A DNA stretch of 64,000 nt from Climacium dendroides (Eukaryota > Streptophyta > Bryopsida > Hypnales > Climaciaceae), in contig OX467089.1 in NCBI GenBank assembly GCA_950106755.1, positions 27,881,345 to 27,945,344 of the forward strand. Direction: 5' to 3'. The notes under the pieces were generated by a model. It saw nothing but the letters and a program-made list of their open reading frames with translations, was not told the DNA's origin and made no database searches. Positions 22,897 through 35,828 of this stretch are shown here, piece after piece (the stretch's first letter is position 1; each line of letters starts with the position of its first letter). A program made the position numbers and the translations under genes.

Positions 22897-25800
22897 AAAA
22901 AAATACAAGCCTACCCAATTTCCATTTTGTCCCCCAAGGGGACTTTGGTACTTTAGGGGTCAATAAATTTTTCCTAACTTGAGATTCTACACAAATTTGA
23001 GACTCCCAAATTTTCCTTGGAAAGGATGTTTTATTTATAGGGATCAAAAGTGTGGCAAAAATGTATTGCCAAAATTTGAGTAGTCTTAAAAAAATTTACT
23101 TAACTAATGTTTTAATCTTTGATACACTAGCCTCAATTTTATGTTTTTTTATTTACATCTGACCCTAATATCTGATTTCTAATAAAATTTTATAGAACAA
23201 ATTTTCAAAAAATAGATAAACATTATTCTACAACCTTTATTTAGAAGTACTATACCTTCTATTTGTTTTTTTAGAAGGTTGGAAATATTTTTTGAATTTT
23301 GATCCTAGTAACTCTGAGGTCTATTTCTAGTGACGGATATTGTAATTGCTACTCATCTTTGTTGCACATAGCATTGTTGTAAGCTTTGAAAAATGCTTGG
23401 ATTGATTTGATTCCAATACAAGGAAATTTTGGTATCAGATTTTTAGCAAATGTATTTACTTAGTTTAGCCAATATTTCATCTCTCTTGTGCTATAACCAA
23501 TAACATTGGCTAATAACCAATGACATAATAGTTATCATCTAGAAATTTGGCTTTGGAACAATTATTAAAGTTGCTTTGGAATAATATTTAAAGCAAAATC
23601 TAGATATGTGTGTTTATTACAGGATTAGTATGAACTAATTATTGAAGGACCTTGAACTCCAACAACAATAGTTGTAAGGTAGAAGTTAATGCGACAATTC
23701 AATTTGCTATGGAGAGAAGATCAAAGGAGATTGAAGTAAACATATAGTGAATATGCAATTGAATATACAATTTCCAATTGCAAGGACTAATCTTTACTAG
23801 ATTAGACCTTGCATTCTCAAAGCATGGATAGTAAATGGTAATGAACAATACTAAATAGTGAATTTAGGTTGTCCCACGCTAATTTCTCAACATTCTACAC
23901 TTTAGAAATATGTATAGTTATTGTAAAACTCAAGGTTGTAGTAATGTAGAAACCATGTGTGTTGTATGGATTGGTGCATTGGTTTATGGCTTGGGTTTAG
24001 AGAATTGCAGATGCTTCCATTTGGATAAGCAGTGAGTGATGAGGGAACTTCTTTCGTGAAGGTAATCTAGTTGTTAAGGCAATCCAATTTCACTATGTAG
24101 TATACACTTTCGAGTAGTGAAGATGTTGCTTGCTATACACTACCTTGGGTAATATGACAACTTTTTTTTTTTCTTTTGCGGTCAACCTTTGTTCAAATGG
24201 ATTAGTATGCCTTGTGCCATTGTCACAATCAAAATAAAATACAAGTGAAAGTAGTTTTCTAAATTTTTAATTGATAAAAAAATTTGAAATTCAATATCTT
24301 TTTTTATTGTTAGTTGAAACTCCACAAAACAAAGTCCATGTAACCTTCCTTGCAGAGAACTTTCCAATGATACCAAGAATGTCACCAAAGGACGTATGGT
24401 TCCAAGGATCTTACTATGACAAACAAACAAACAACCTCATTTAACCCTTAACCCTAGACCGCCCAAGGGGGCAGAATCTGGCCGTTCATAGTTTGGAAGT
24501 ACAATTCAAAGTGCTTTAACTTTTGCATCCAATGACCAAATTTAGTAAAACTTGTTGGAAAAGTTGCGCATACTAGTCTAGTTTGTGTAGTAGATTTTTC
24601 AGATCAATCCAAGACGAACTGAGTTTGTGAAAGCCATTCAAAGTTCAAAGGTTTAGTTTGAGTTCAACACACTGCATTGTCATGACTGCAACTTTGAAGG
24701 CTTGTATCTCCTTCATCCAATGTTTTTTTTCAATAAAATTTGTTGGATTTTGTTCCTCTAGAAGTCTAGTTATTGTGGTAAAATTTTCATTGCAATCCAA
24801 GTTGTTTTGAATGTTTGGAAGCAATTCAAAGTTCAAAACCCTAACATTTTTTGGTTAGTATGCACTTTGGAGGCTTGTTACTTCTTCATATTGTGTCCAT
24901 TTTCAAAACTTTTTTTGGGAAAGTTGCGCATACTTGCCTAGTTTGTGTGGCTAAAATTTTGTGTTAATCAAAGAAGTAACAAGTGCCTAAGAAGAATTTT
25001 AGTAGAAGTAGGTTCAGCCTTAGAGGTGTTTTTTTCACCCTTTTTGGCTATTTTTTTGACATTTCAAAGTCATTTTGCAAACACAATGAGTCACATGTGA
25101 GTAGGTTTAGAAATCAAATTTCACCTCCAAATGTGTTTTTAGGAAAATTTCAGCATATTTTTTCAACACCAAAATATTATAAACTTTTAATCTGTGTGAT
25201 CAAATGACTCCAAATTTGATCCACATCATCTACAATGTGTACACTACAAGATTGTACAATTGAGATTTTCATACCATAGCGAGATATAGACTTATAAGGC
25301 TTGAAAAGCAAGGATGTTTTCATACCCGAAATGGCCTTGGGCCTTCTAGGGTTAAAAGATGACAGGGTGACCTTGAAAATCATCAATTTTCATGACCGTG
25401 TGAAGCATCGGCTTAAAAAATAAAAGCACTAATTGGAAGTCGAAGTACTATAGGTCTTCCCTTTCCACGCAAATTTTGAAGATGAATAATTGTATTTATG
25501 TTCTACATAGAGAGATTCTTTGTCATCCATCAGATGCCATATGTCAGCCTCAATGTTTAAAGGTTAAGGTATAGAATTGTTGTCATGCAATGTCAATATC
25601 TTAGAACTTATTGTATAAAGCAATCATCGAGGTAGGAGGAATTCTAATTAAAAAAAAGTGGCTAATGAGGAGGGCAAGATTGATGAAGAATGTTTGATTT
25701 TTTGTCCAAATTCCCAACATGGAGGAGATTGCTCGAAGTTGAGACATCTAGATGAAATATGTGATTGATGAATGAAAAATCAGTAATCTTTGATTATGTA

Positions 25801-26040
25801 GATTTTACATGTTACAAGGGAGATTATGAAAAATCATCCACCCACCTTTGGAAAGCAACATTTCTTGGCAGGGGATTATGTGATTTTTCATTCTTCATTT
25901 TACCTTACACATACCTGCACTGCTTCTATATGTATACAATATACAAATTTTTCATAATTTTTAGGAGAAAAACATAAGGTATGTTCACACTCAGTATTAA
26001 AGGTGTTGTTATTGAGAATCTTAGGAATGAATTTAGACCT
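22897..26040. other. AT-rich spacer
   Basis: No supported gene. A degenerate three-copy repeat with a period of about 175 bases spans roughly 24500-24980 and is listed separately. Confidence 0.5.
24500..24980. repeat. Degenerate ~175-base triplicate
   Basis: Each unit carries CTTCATCCAATG-like sequence, then GTTGGAAAAGTTGCGCATAC, TCTAGTTTGTGTG, AAAATTTTC and CAATTCAAAGTTCAAA. Copies start near 24510, 24690 and 24860 and are strongly diverged. Confidence 0.5.
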
Positions 26041-26401
26041 ACTTTTAGATCAGATTCACATTCCAACACCTCTAACACCAAGTGCGAACAAACCTTGAGG
26101 TGTGGGCGTTCTTCGTAGCAGTAGACTGTTATCGGATCTCAATGAAAAGAAAAGAAAAAGAAAAGGAAGAGGTCGAAATCGTGAACGAGGAGGTCGAAAG
26201 GAAGTTTGGGACAGGTTGAAGTGGTCGCCACGGCAGTGGCGATGCGAGGATTGTGCACTGGAGGCAGGGGGATGATGTTCTTGCGAAGAAATGATGGTCG
26301 GAGCGTTGGATGAAGAGACAGAGCTTTCCAGCATTATTGCGCCTTTTGTATCATTGTACAGATAGAGGCAGCCAGGCAGAATCAGGAAGCGACGATTGAC
26401 G

Positions 26402-27205
26402 ATGGCGCAGCAGGAAGGAGTCATGCCTGGCAGTGGCACACCGGGGTCTCTGTCCTGGATGCCGCTCGTCGTGTCGGCTCTCGTCGTTGCGCATGTCTTT
26501 GCCTTGGTACCTTTAAATGCGCTTCTTTCCTTTAGGGTTTCCGTTTGGGCTTTCTCTTATTTTCCCGCTTTGGCCGATATCTTTTGCTCACTCCAATCAC
26601 CGTGGAATCGGTTCTTCGTGTCTCCTTGACCTAATCCACATTCAATTGTTTTATAAGTTTTGGACTGCCAGATGGATGTCTTCTGCTTCCCGGTTCATCC
26701 GTGCTCGATGTTGTCGTTCTATCCTTCGATTTCTCAGTAGCAGACCATGTTATCAACACATACTCGGTTGCTCACACCCTGGTCGCAAGAATAATCAACG
26801 AGTATTATAATTTGAGACTGTTGAACTTGTATTTCATACTTTTGCCATACTCTGCTGAAGTTTATCCTTGTCTTTCCGCTAATGAAACTCAAATGTCTCC
26901 GAATCCCCGGCACGGACTTAAACCAGAGATTGTTTGCCTCTTTGTTCCTCCTTTGTATGTCACGTGGTCTCCCAGCACAGGCTGCTAATGGTCTCGGGCG
27001 TAATGACTTTCTAGGTTGAAACGAGTGAGTGGAGGAGGCATTAGTGATCTTATGCTTTAAACAGTTATGAAGTGCTCTCCGAATGGTACTTCAGAAGGCG
27101 ATACAATATTATGAGCTCATTACCGTACATGTTTGTATGAATCAGGTGTTTTGGATTTACAAGCTGGCGACGGACAAACCTGAGGACCGACGGAAAATCC
27201 ACTGA
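26402..27205 (+). CDS. Small single-pass membrane protein, 54 residues
   Basis: Two exons, 26402-26506 (35 codons) and 27146-27205, joined by a 639-base GT-AG intron in phase 0. The protein starts MAQQEGVMPGSGTPGSLSW, has a hydrophobic helix (about residues 20-40, PLVVSALVVAHVFALVFWIY), then a basic tail ending DKPEDRRKIH. The layout (short N-terminal tail, one transmembrane helix, Lys/Arg-rich C-terminus) matches small uncharacterised plant membrane proteins with LATDKP-like tails, recalled from family knowledge only. The GC-rich 5' region (26100-26400) is compatible with a promoter and leader. An earlier in-frame TTG at 26396 is not needed. Function unknown. Confidence 0.7.
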
Positions 27206-29399
27206 TGTTTGCAGTGGCTTCCAGTTTCAGTGTTGGTGACCAGCAGAGAAGTGCAGTCGCAATAGGGGGCTGTGCGACAGTGATCTGGTTTGTCAGGGTA
27301 GTACCGGGCTTCTCAAAAATGTTTGGGAGGAAGCTTGTGTATTATTTCAGCAGTTATTGTACGACATGACCGTGGATCAGTAATCCCGTTTACGCTGGCA
27401 TAAGTGATACCTGCACTCGCTGTGGTGTGGTGTCGGTGCCTTTTTCTTTCTCGTAGTATCATGAAGATGTTTCTCTGCTGACATTTCCGTCTGGTGTCTT
27501 TTCCATCTACCGCTATTGTTATTTGCTTGTTGCCATTTTCAATATTTCAATAAAGCCACTGTTTGGACATCTGGACAGTACAACGCAGATGTCTGCCTTG
27601 ATTTCCTCCAGCGAGGGGCAAGTTAGCAGGGTGCGTAATATGACAGCGACCGCTAGGTTGTGCAGGTTATCCCGCTTAGGTTTTGCTTATATACGAGTAC
27701 AAAAAGAGGGCCCCCAAGAGGGTGGTCACATTGACAAATTTGACTTTTATAAATACAATGATGATCCTCTACTTCTGAGAGAACTTTGTTGCCTTTCATA
27801 TTCGTGTGCCTGGCAAGACATCTACTCCTGCCCCTCAGCTGGGTTTGCACATGCATTTTAGGCATCTGTGATGGACAATGATCAGCCAAGCTTGGGAAGC
27901 ACTGTTCTTCCCAAGCTTGGCTGATCATTGTCACTAAGTAATGTTGCACATGCATTTTAGGCATCTGTGATGGACAATGATCAGCCAAGCTTGGGTAAGC
28001 ACTGTTCTTCCCAAGCTTGGCTGATCATTGTCACTAAGTAAATGTTTTCGTACTGTCATGTCAAGATGCCCACCCAAGCGATTTCTGACTCGGTTCTTGA
28101 TAAAACCAAGATTGGAGAAAGTTTATTTGTCTTACGTGTTGTCTAAGACAACAATCATTGCAATTTCACTAAGCCTCATGTACCCACTAAGGCATGAAAG
28201 AAGTAATAATGCATTGCATCTCAATCACTGCCACAATTTTGTAGCCGGGTTCAATTCCCATAAGTGGAAGCTCCAAGCATTTGGCTGCGTGGGACTTCAT
28301 GCCTTCCTGGTGACCTTAAACAAAGACATTTGTAATTCCAGCTTACGAGGGTCTAACGGTTGGGCAATCTAGCAAGTGACTTGGCACTGCCCAAAACCAT
28401 TGTAATCGCCCATATGCTACAATACCATTCCTCAATCACAGAAAGATGTTGTAGAGCATCTCATCAACATTTGTTCATAACCTGAATTATAGAAAAATAT
28501 GTATGAGGCCTCTAATTTTTACTACCGCAACATATTGAATGGACAAAAGCATTTGGTGATTGGGCAAATTTAATCCTCAAAGTTCAATGACCTTTTCTTC
28601 ATAAAAACCACCATTTCCATTACAAAAAGAAAAAAACTTTACAAGTTGCTTTTTTTTTCCCATATCAAACCACAAGAACTTGTATTAGACTAGTATAAGA
28701 ATGTATAGAAGAAATTTCAAAACCTTTTACCACGTCAATTGTAGAAGGAAAATCACTATAGCATAGCCAACCACTTATGTGGATCACAAAACAAAGATAG
28801 ATTGTGAATTACTTTCCACACGTTAGATACATTGTTGTTCATTTTAACAACGAACAACAATGCTTGACAATGATTGTCTTATACTTTGACAAGTCGATTT
28901 TCAAGCACTCTTAACAAATTGATCCATCAAGTCTTTACATTCAACAAGACCTTGAACACAAATTGAACAATACATTAATCAAATAGGGCAATCTTTCAAT
29001 TTTGGGAGGCCAAATGAACTCATTGGAGATACAAAAAATTACATTAATCAAATAGGGCAATCTTTACCCTTTCAATTTGTGTGGGAAATCTTTACCTTTA
29101 TAGGATATGGGATACCTTATGATTTTTGTATCTCCAATGAGTTCAGAAGGGTCTAGATTTCACTAAACAAGTGCTGGGCGCTCAAGATTAAAACCTTTAA
29201 TCAAATTAGACTTTCAATTTGTGTGGGAACACTTTTGGTCACTTGGGGAGCTTGGGGATTAACTTAGTTGTGACATCATTACGGGAACTTTGGAATATGG
29301 GGATTACGGAAGCTCCATCTACACCGATCAACCTCTCTGCAACCTCATCCTCATTTAAGCCTCTCCATGAGCACATAGCAACATTGCATGGTTCTTACC
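27206..29399. other. Spacer and likely 3' flank, with repeats
   Basis: No supported gene. It contains the duplicated hairpin at 27850-28047. It also has an inverted repeat, GAACTCATTGGAGATACAAA (about 29012-29034) with its reverse complement at about 29122-29144, next to repeated TTAATCAAATAGGGCAATCT. Confidence 0.5.
27850..28047. repeat. Tandemly duplicated perfect hairpin
   Basis: A 24-base arm (GACAATGATCAGCCAAGCTT onward, 27874-27897) faces its exact reverse complement (27909-27932) across an 11-base loop. The whole 99-base unit is repeated at 27949-28047, with the second hairpin at about 27973-28032 differing by an added T near the loop. Confidence 0.9.
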
Positions 29400-30132
29400 C
29401 TAAATCCTGGGCAACTGAGCAAGCGACACCTTTTCACCCCGAACACTGCTGTAAGCATGGTCAGACAACCAACTTTGGTTGCCCACAGAAGTAACTTTGT
29501 CATATGACATAGCGATAAACTCCGCCCTTGGAAAGATCAGATTTGGTGCGCTCAGACACAACCTTTCACATGCAATTGGCCATATCCCAGCCCACACCAG
29601 TGCTCTTATGTTTTTTGGACTGGTGAGGACACTACAAAAATCGAGCAATGCTTGCATGCGAGAATTATCGGTCATTGGACGACCAGAATAAAGCAAGACA
29701 AACTACGTGCGAAACTGTACCAATTTTTTTGCGACGTTCGTGCACCACAGTACCCATCAGCTTCTGCAGAATAGTACCACTACCCTTCGCGTAGTGAATC
29801 CGCTCATTCTTCACATGCTGGTTTGTGCCTAGGTAGTAGAATTGACCAAACTTCACTTTCTCCACATCGCACAATGCCTTGCGACGGCCGGCATGTTTTC
29901 AGAGAGAATCAATTTGGGGCACAAGCAATATTTCTGACCTCTCGATGTCACTGCAAATGCGCCAACGAACCTGAGTAAGACGGCCATTGACTCCCACGAT
30001 AGCCTCAGCCCAAGGGATCTCCGCTGCGCAATGGTCCTGAAAAAGGTCTTCGGCATTTAGGGGTTCAGCCAAGCAAAGGTGATCTCGACTGCCAACACAC
30101 ACGACCCACTCGAACACTAGATAGAGCCGCAT
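29400..30132 (-). pseudogene. Broken coding remnant of unknown family
   Basis: Minus-strand frames join into protein-like text: CAAEIPWAEAIVGVNGRL, QVRWRICSDIERSEILLVP, stop near 29900, then GRRKALCDVEKVKFGQFYYL, NERIHYAKG, GTVVHERRKK, and further IRALVWAGIWPIACERL. At least one stop (TGA near 29900) and one frame change separate the pieces. GC content is higher than in the flanks. I do not recognise the family. It could be a lineage-specific multicopy gene or a transposon gene. Confidence 0.4.
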
Positions 30133-30975
30133 TTTGAACGACCATCAGTGATCTGCATACGTCGTGAGCCATCCAGTTCCCGCTTCTCAGCTTGTCGGTA
30201 CATTTGCCATTATACAATTAATACAACTTATTACTAACTCAACACATGCAAAATCGATTCCTCAGGCTCAAACTCACGGAAATCCCTCTGATTTGTCTGC
30301 AACATATACCCGCCTAGTGCAGCATGTGTGGGATGGCGCAGACAAAGTTTTTCTTGTGAGAGACGTCGTCTCATCTACTCGTCCCAGCATCCCACAACTA
30401 CAAACATCGTAAACCCTCAACTAACATAACTCACTGGAACTGAAAAGTATTCTACTGAAAACTTAAAACCTTACGCTCTAAACCCTAAACCATTTTTCTG
30501 GTCATGTACCCATTGTCATGAGCCAGAATTGGAAATAGTACACACATACACAATGCACGTGTCAAGCCCATTAAAATTCATCATGATTTGTACAGACACA
30601 ACCATTTGTGTCAAGCGTTGCATCAAATGCATTCTAATCTATTGTTCAACGTGAAGATATGTGCACCTGCAATACATCGGTCGCCGTCATCAGAATCGAT
30701 GATTACCACAGCTTTCCAGAAATCAACTCCAAGAGTTTCAAATTAGCATTTCTAAACCGTAGTCCCCGATTCTCAGCAGAAAAGCAATTCAATAATAATA
30801 CGAGAACCACGAAAATAGACTAACCGAAGTATATAGTGAGATCTCATGTCACAGGATTAAGGGAGGAACATGACAATGGCGATTGTCAACTTCAATTACA
30901 GATGTGACGATATAAGCTTACCCTAGTTCAGATGTGATGCGATGTGATCGAGAGGCGCATGAAACCCTTCCTTGC

Positions 30976-32526
30976 TCATGAATTATTTCCTGGACCCTCA
31001 GGGGCCTTCGCTGGGCGTCGATTCAAATAACGAATCACTGCATCTTCCACCCTGCACTCCCCCCACTCTTCAGAATAAGCCCAAAACAAACAAGGGTCAT
31101 ACTGAGGTTATTGAAGAATCGAACAGATGCAGATCAAGTAACCCCAGTCGAAAAGCACATACGCATACCATGGCTGGTTATAGAAATCCGATCTTCTCTC
31201 CTTCTCGGTGTTCCGGCTATTCTGCCCAATGACCATTTTAAGGTCGCGGCTTTGAGAGGCAATCAGGCCATTAATAAAATCCACGGGGGAATGACTGAAA
31301 CCTAGAAAATAGGCCCGTCTTCGACGATGCTCGTTAATTTTCCGAATAGTGTTGGCGATCATTTCGTCATACAGATCAATATCTCTATGCTTCTCAATGT
31401 TGGTCAGAAACTGGTTCATTTCTTTCAGCAGAGGCGCGGGGATGTTGACGCTCACATCGTAGCATGCATTCCCTGCGGGCATACTTCCGGAAACCCTAAT
31501 TCTGTGATTGAGATGAATGGGTTGTGGAGGACTTAAATGGTCCTTCAGCCTGGCAGAGATGGAGGCAAATTTGATTCTCTCATCACCCAAAACCTTCTGC
31601 AAGGCAGGGTCACAGTTGATAAGGGTCGGATCCGCCGGATTTTGGAGTTTCTTGGTCTTAATGTATTGCCACAGTGCCGCAATGATGTGTGGCCGCGTGT
31701 CAACCTCGACGCCCAGAAGTTGAGCCAAAGGAGCTGATAACTTGAACCTGTCCGGGTTGTGATCCATTTCCAAGCGTATGCTAACATCACACTCGATGTT
31801 CCCTCGCCTCTTAATTTCAAAACCTTCGACATGATTAGAAGCCCTGGCGCTATCCCACACAATTGTGCTGTTCTCTGGATAATGCAGAGGGTCCAAATGA
31901 ATAGTGACTCTCTTGAAGAACGACGAAAACTTGGGCAACGATGGGCTCGCCGGCTTGGAGCTGTTCCCGTCGGTCAGTTCTAGGTCATCAGGCTCCAGAA
32001 CCCGGCCCATTATTCGCAACGTCCATGTCGGACCTTCGTTATAATGCTGCTGAAACGAAGCATTAGGGTTTGTGGTCTGATTAGCATAAGTATTGAAAAC
32101 GTACATTCGCAGAATACGCTCCACAGGCGGGGGCGATCGCACCACCTCTTGAATATCCAGTTTCTTCCTGGCCAACGCCGCGTCCACCCGCGCCTCGAAC
32201 TCCACAAGCTGAGTGTAAATCGCGGACTCCGGCAGCAGCGCGGCGACCTTATCAGGAATCTGCTTCTCCACCACTTTCTGCTTCTTGCGCCGCGCCGCGG
32301 GCGTCACATCCGCGGCCTTGAACGCCGACGACGTGTTGCCCGTGTTGTTGGCGCCCATCGGCCGCCCGCGCCCGCGCTTGCCACTTGACCCACCTCCACC
32401 TCCGCCTCCGCTTCCGCCTGTGGGCGGCGTGCCTACGCCGCCCCCGCCACCGGCTGGCGCCCCCATCTGCCTCACCTGTTGCCCCAGAGACACAGCTCCG
32501 CCACTAGACGATGCTCCGCCCTGCAT
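30976..32526 (-). CDS. SWI/SNF complex subunit SWP73/SNF12 (BAF60-type, SWIB domain)
   Basis: Two exons, 32526-31169 and 31051-30976, separated by a 117-base GT-AG intron that restores the NQPW/VEDAVIRYLNRRP junction. The product has 477 residues. BAF60-type proteins are non-catalytic SWI/SNF chromatin-remodelling subunits in the nucleus. Seen here: a Gly-rich N-terminus, the block TPAARRKKQK, the pre-SWIB region (ESAIYTQLVEFEARVDAAL, PTWTLRIMGRVLE, FSSFFKRVTIHLD), a SWIB domain at about residues 260-335 (DRFKLSAPLAQLLGVEV to LKDHLSPPQPI), and the C-terminal RRRRAYFLGFS and EKERRSDFYNQPW. Length fits plant homologs. KRGRGRPMG near residue 50 resembles an AT-hook. The ATG at 32526 is the first in frame after a TAG at 32592-32590, though a spliced upstream exon is possible. 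No internal stops. Confidence 0.93.
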
Positions 32527-33888
32527 CAAGGCGCCAGGCGGCCCCGCCCGCCAATGCCGATGCCAATGCCGAAACCCCAAAACAGACGCCTACCTCAACG
32601 ACTGACGGGACAACACCACGGAAGCAGAGTCCCAGAGCATCCCGCGAAGATCACAACATGCGCAGTGGGGGAGCGCAGGGGAGGATGGAGTCTGCGAGGG
32701 CTGGGCAACGGGCGAGACGACGAGAGCAGCGAAGGTATGACATGACGGGAATTCACTCTATTTCTCAGGTCACTTCACACTGTGACCAAAGGTCGAGAGG
32801 CAGTGGGTTTCCACAATCAAATTTCAAGAAATCAAGAGTTCGGCCCCTCGAACAGTGTTTAGACGGAGGAATTGGGAAAAAATCCAGTTGCAATTTGAAA
32901 ATGTCAGCAAAAAAACGGTGAAAAAATCTGTAAAATTTCTATTTTGAGTAAAAAATAGAGAAAATAACTAGACTCTTTTCTTTAAAAAAATGATTCAATA
33001 CAAGAATTAAAGAAAATTAACTAGTAAAATTCAAAAAGTTTCTTGAACACTATTGTCGACTCTTCACACTATAGTAGTGGGTTCAAAATCCAACCCTCTT
33101 CTTCAAATTGTCCATGCAAGGGTACTTGAAAATGGTCACTTAGCAACTTCGAAATGAATACATGGTGGTTGTTAAATGCTTTGTGCATAAAGTGAGGACG
33201 GTTTGTGATTAATGAGCTATTAGTTGATTCTTCCAAAGTTAGCAAATTAAGAAGTTCGGTGGATTTGTTTTTGAAGTCTGGCAAGTTTATTTTTGAAGTC
33301 AAAGACAAGTGTCAATTTCATATTTAAAAATGAGAAATTGATTCTTATAGTAACTTTATATTAAAAAAAAATTTATGCATTGAATACAACATGTGATGGA
33401 GACAAGGTAGTAAAAACTACTATTATAAACAAACACCAACGTATTTAGAATAGCAATAATATCAATTTTGGATTCTATAAGAGCCTACTTTCACATTAAA
33501 GAATATCAATGCCTTTTACCAAGGCAATTAGAGCATAGTCATATCACTTGACAATGAATAATGCATAAACTTTAATTTTTGGCAAGTAAGAAGAGTACTT
33601 ATATTATGCAATGCACCAATTTTAGTTGAGCATTTCTTTACATTTTGTGTACTAAGGCAACAACATTGAAATATTGAGCATCTTAGCTAGAACTTCTTGA
33701 ACCTTCAATATTGGACATCAAACATAGTTAGAACATAGTTGTTTCAAGTGAAGGTCTATATTGAAAGCACAACAAAGGTAATTTCAAAACTTGCTTTCAT
33801 ATTCTTTGGCATGCAATCCCAATTGCATAAAGTACATTATTGATGTTGATGAGATGACAAGATTGATTGTTTGGTTTGCTTGTACAGG
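32527..33888. other. SNF12 promoter side, then AT-rich spacer
   Basis: The GC-richer 32527-32760 is the probable leader and promoter of the minus-strand SNF12 gene. From 32900 on the DNA is AT-rich without supported genes. Confidence 0.5.
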
Positions 33889-34350
33889 AAAATATCATGG
33901 AGACTTTGGCTAACAAATTTGAGGAAGCCTTGGATGATACTCAAGAAATTGATTACAACGTGTGGAAGCCACCTTGTAGCTAGGGATTGAATCAACCCAA
34001 CTACAACAACACTGATTGTAGCATTAAACAAGAAAGCGACGACAATGATCTTCCTAATGGATTTGATTTGATTGCTAAGAGACCATGAGCAAGCACAATG
34101 GGTCATTCTAATAGTGAAGACTTGTTGCATGAAGGTAAAGAGAGCATTGACAAGTATAGCAATGATTGTTCTTACCTCATGGATTAAATTTGCAAGGTTG
34201 TGGGCTGATAAGTGTGCCATCTTTAGGACCTACAATTACAAAGCCTATAGCCATGAAGCTTTCAAAAAATGGAGAATGGATCAACCCCATTCAAGGGCAA
34301 TAGGAGGTCAAACGGCAATACAACAATTTTCGACACAACGGTGAGAGAAA
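33889..34350 (+). pseudogene. Coding scrap with in-frame stops, unknown family
   Basis: After an acceptor-like TTGTACAG the plus strand reads ENIMETLANKFEEALDD, VWKPPCS, a TAG stop, then GLNQPNYNNTDCSIKQ, DDNDLPNGFDLIAKRP, a TGA stop, and HSNSEDLLHEGKESID. Acidic, biased composition and a single continuing frame suggest former coding sequence. The opposite-strand frame of 127 codons here (33837-34220) is hydrophobic and is probably its shadow. Confidence 0.3.
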
Positions 34351-35828
34351 AAAAAGGTGTGAGTATTTTGATCTCCACCCTTGAGATCAAACATGCACAA
34401 CTAGGTTCTAAGTAAAATTGAGAAATTCTATGGGTGAATGGTTGTAGTAAACGAGCTCCTTCCAAACAATGGAGCTTTTTTACTAAATCCTATTTTTAAT
34501 CTTTTTAATTGTAAATGGTTGATGAGTTGGAAGCTAGTTTAGGAATATCTAAGTTCAAGTTGAAAATATTCTAATCAATCTAAAAGTTAAACTATCCTAA
34601 GCTGTAGAGCTTTGTTCCCCCTATCCCACATGATAAAATCTTCAAATTTGACCTTAATTCCTAAAAGAAACTTACGGATGAAGTTTTGACACTAGTTCTA
34701 ATTTAAAAACTTCATTCATTGTTTTATCTCAAATTAACTATCCTTGGAGGGTGCACTTAGTTCTACTACTACAAACCACTGTGAACAAGTGGTTTCTAAT
34801 AAACTATAATTTTAACTTCAAATTTTGAGCATTGTTTACTAATGACTATAGGATTCTACTCCCAAAATTCCAAACTCAAATAAAATATAGAATGATTTCT
34901 AGAAGATGTTAAAAATGCACTAAAATGGCATGTTTTTTTAACTCAAATATTTTTAAAGAATACATTTAGATGACCATTGCATCAATATTCAACTCAAAAT
35001 GAGCTTTCAATAGAGAGTTATTTTTAGAAATTTTTTGTTCATCTTTTAGATATTTTTTTCTTATATAATATAGAGGTGTGAAAGTTGTTTTTCAATACTA
35101 TAGTGTATCTTTTTACTTCAAAAATTTGCAACTAATTATTATTAACAAATAACACATGTGGGACCCAAATAATCACTTACAAAATCATATATTGAAGAAA
35201 GTTGAATCTATTATAGAGATTAATTTTTAAATTTCATCATTCCATGGCAATGCCAATAATGCACATGAAATGCAAAAATATAAATCTATAAAGTGATGAA
35301 TAAGATGAAGAGTACCTTAATTGCCATGATGAATTATATCATATAACAACAAAATTTGGCAAAATAGTTAAAAGTTTTTTGCTTCACGTTCAACAACTCT
35401 TTTTGAGTTGAAAGAGACCCACAACTACAATCTACAATAGGATCACAAATATATGCATACTCTTTGATCAATGCATATGGTCTTATAAGATTTTAGTGGT
35501 CACTTGGTTTGTACTCTACACAAACAACATCATTGCCAACGTCCCAAAAATAATGACTTAAAAACACCCAAGTGAAGGTGAAATAATTTGGAATGAGTAC
35601 ATCCTTTACTCTAAACCAGGTTACTTCAAACAATAACTACAATTACGCATAAGTTCACTATTTAAGCTTGAAGAAGCCTTTAAAAATGAATTGAGCAAGA
35701 GCTATGCCAATAGGCCAAAAAAAAAGAGTCTAATGAAAACTCTATAACATAAAAAAACTTGTTTAGATAGTGATACAAAATACAATAAATAGTGTAGCAA
35801 GTATGTACAAAGGAGAAATGATGCTTAC
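34351..35828. other. AT-rich spacer, no gene seen
   Basis: AT-rich sequence without supported features. Confidence 0.5.

Noticed and set aside
26056..26439. 127-codon minus-strand frame over the small membrane protein promoter
   Set aside because: Low-complexity Arg/Ser/Leu/Phe sequence opposite a supported plus-strand exon; no domain.
31111..32921. Plus-strand frames opposite SNF12
   Set aside because: Shadows of the well-supported minus-strand gene.
33837..34220. Hydrophobic 127-codon minus-strand frame as a membrane protein
   Set aside because: The opposite strand reads as an acidic former coding frame, whose antisense is expected to be hydrophobic; no start context or neighbours.
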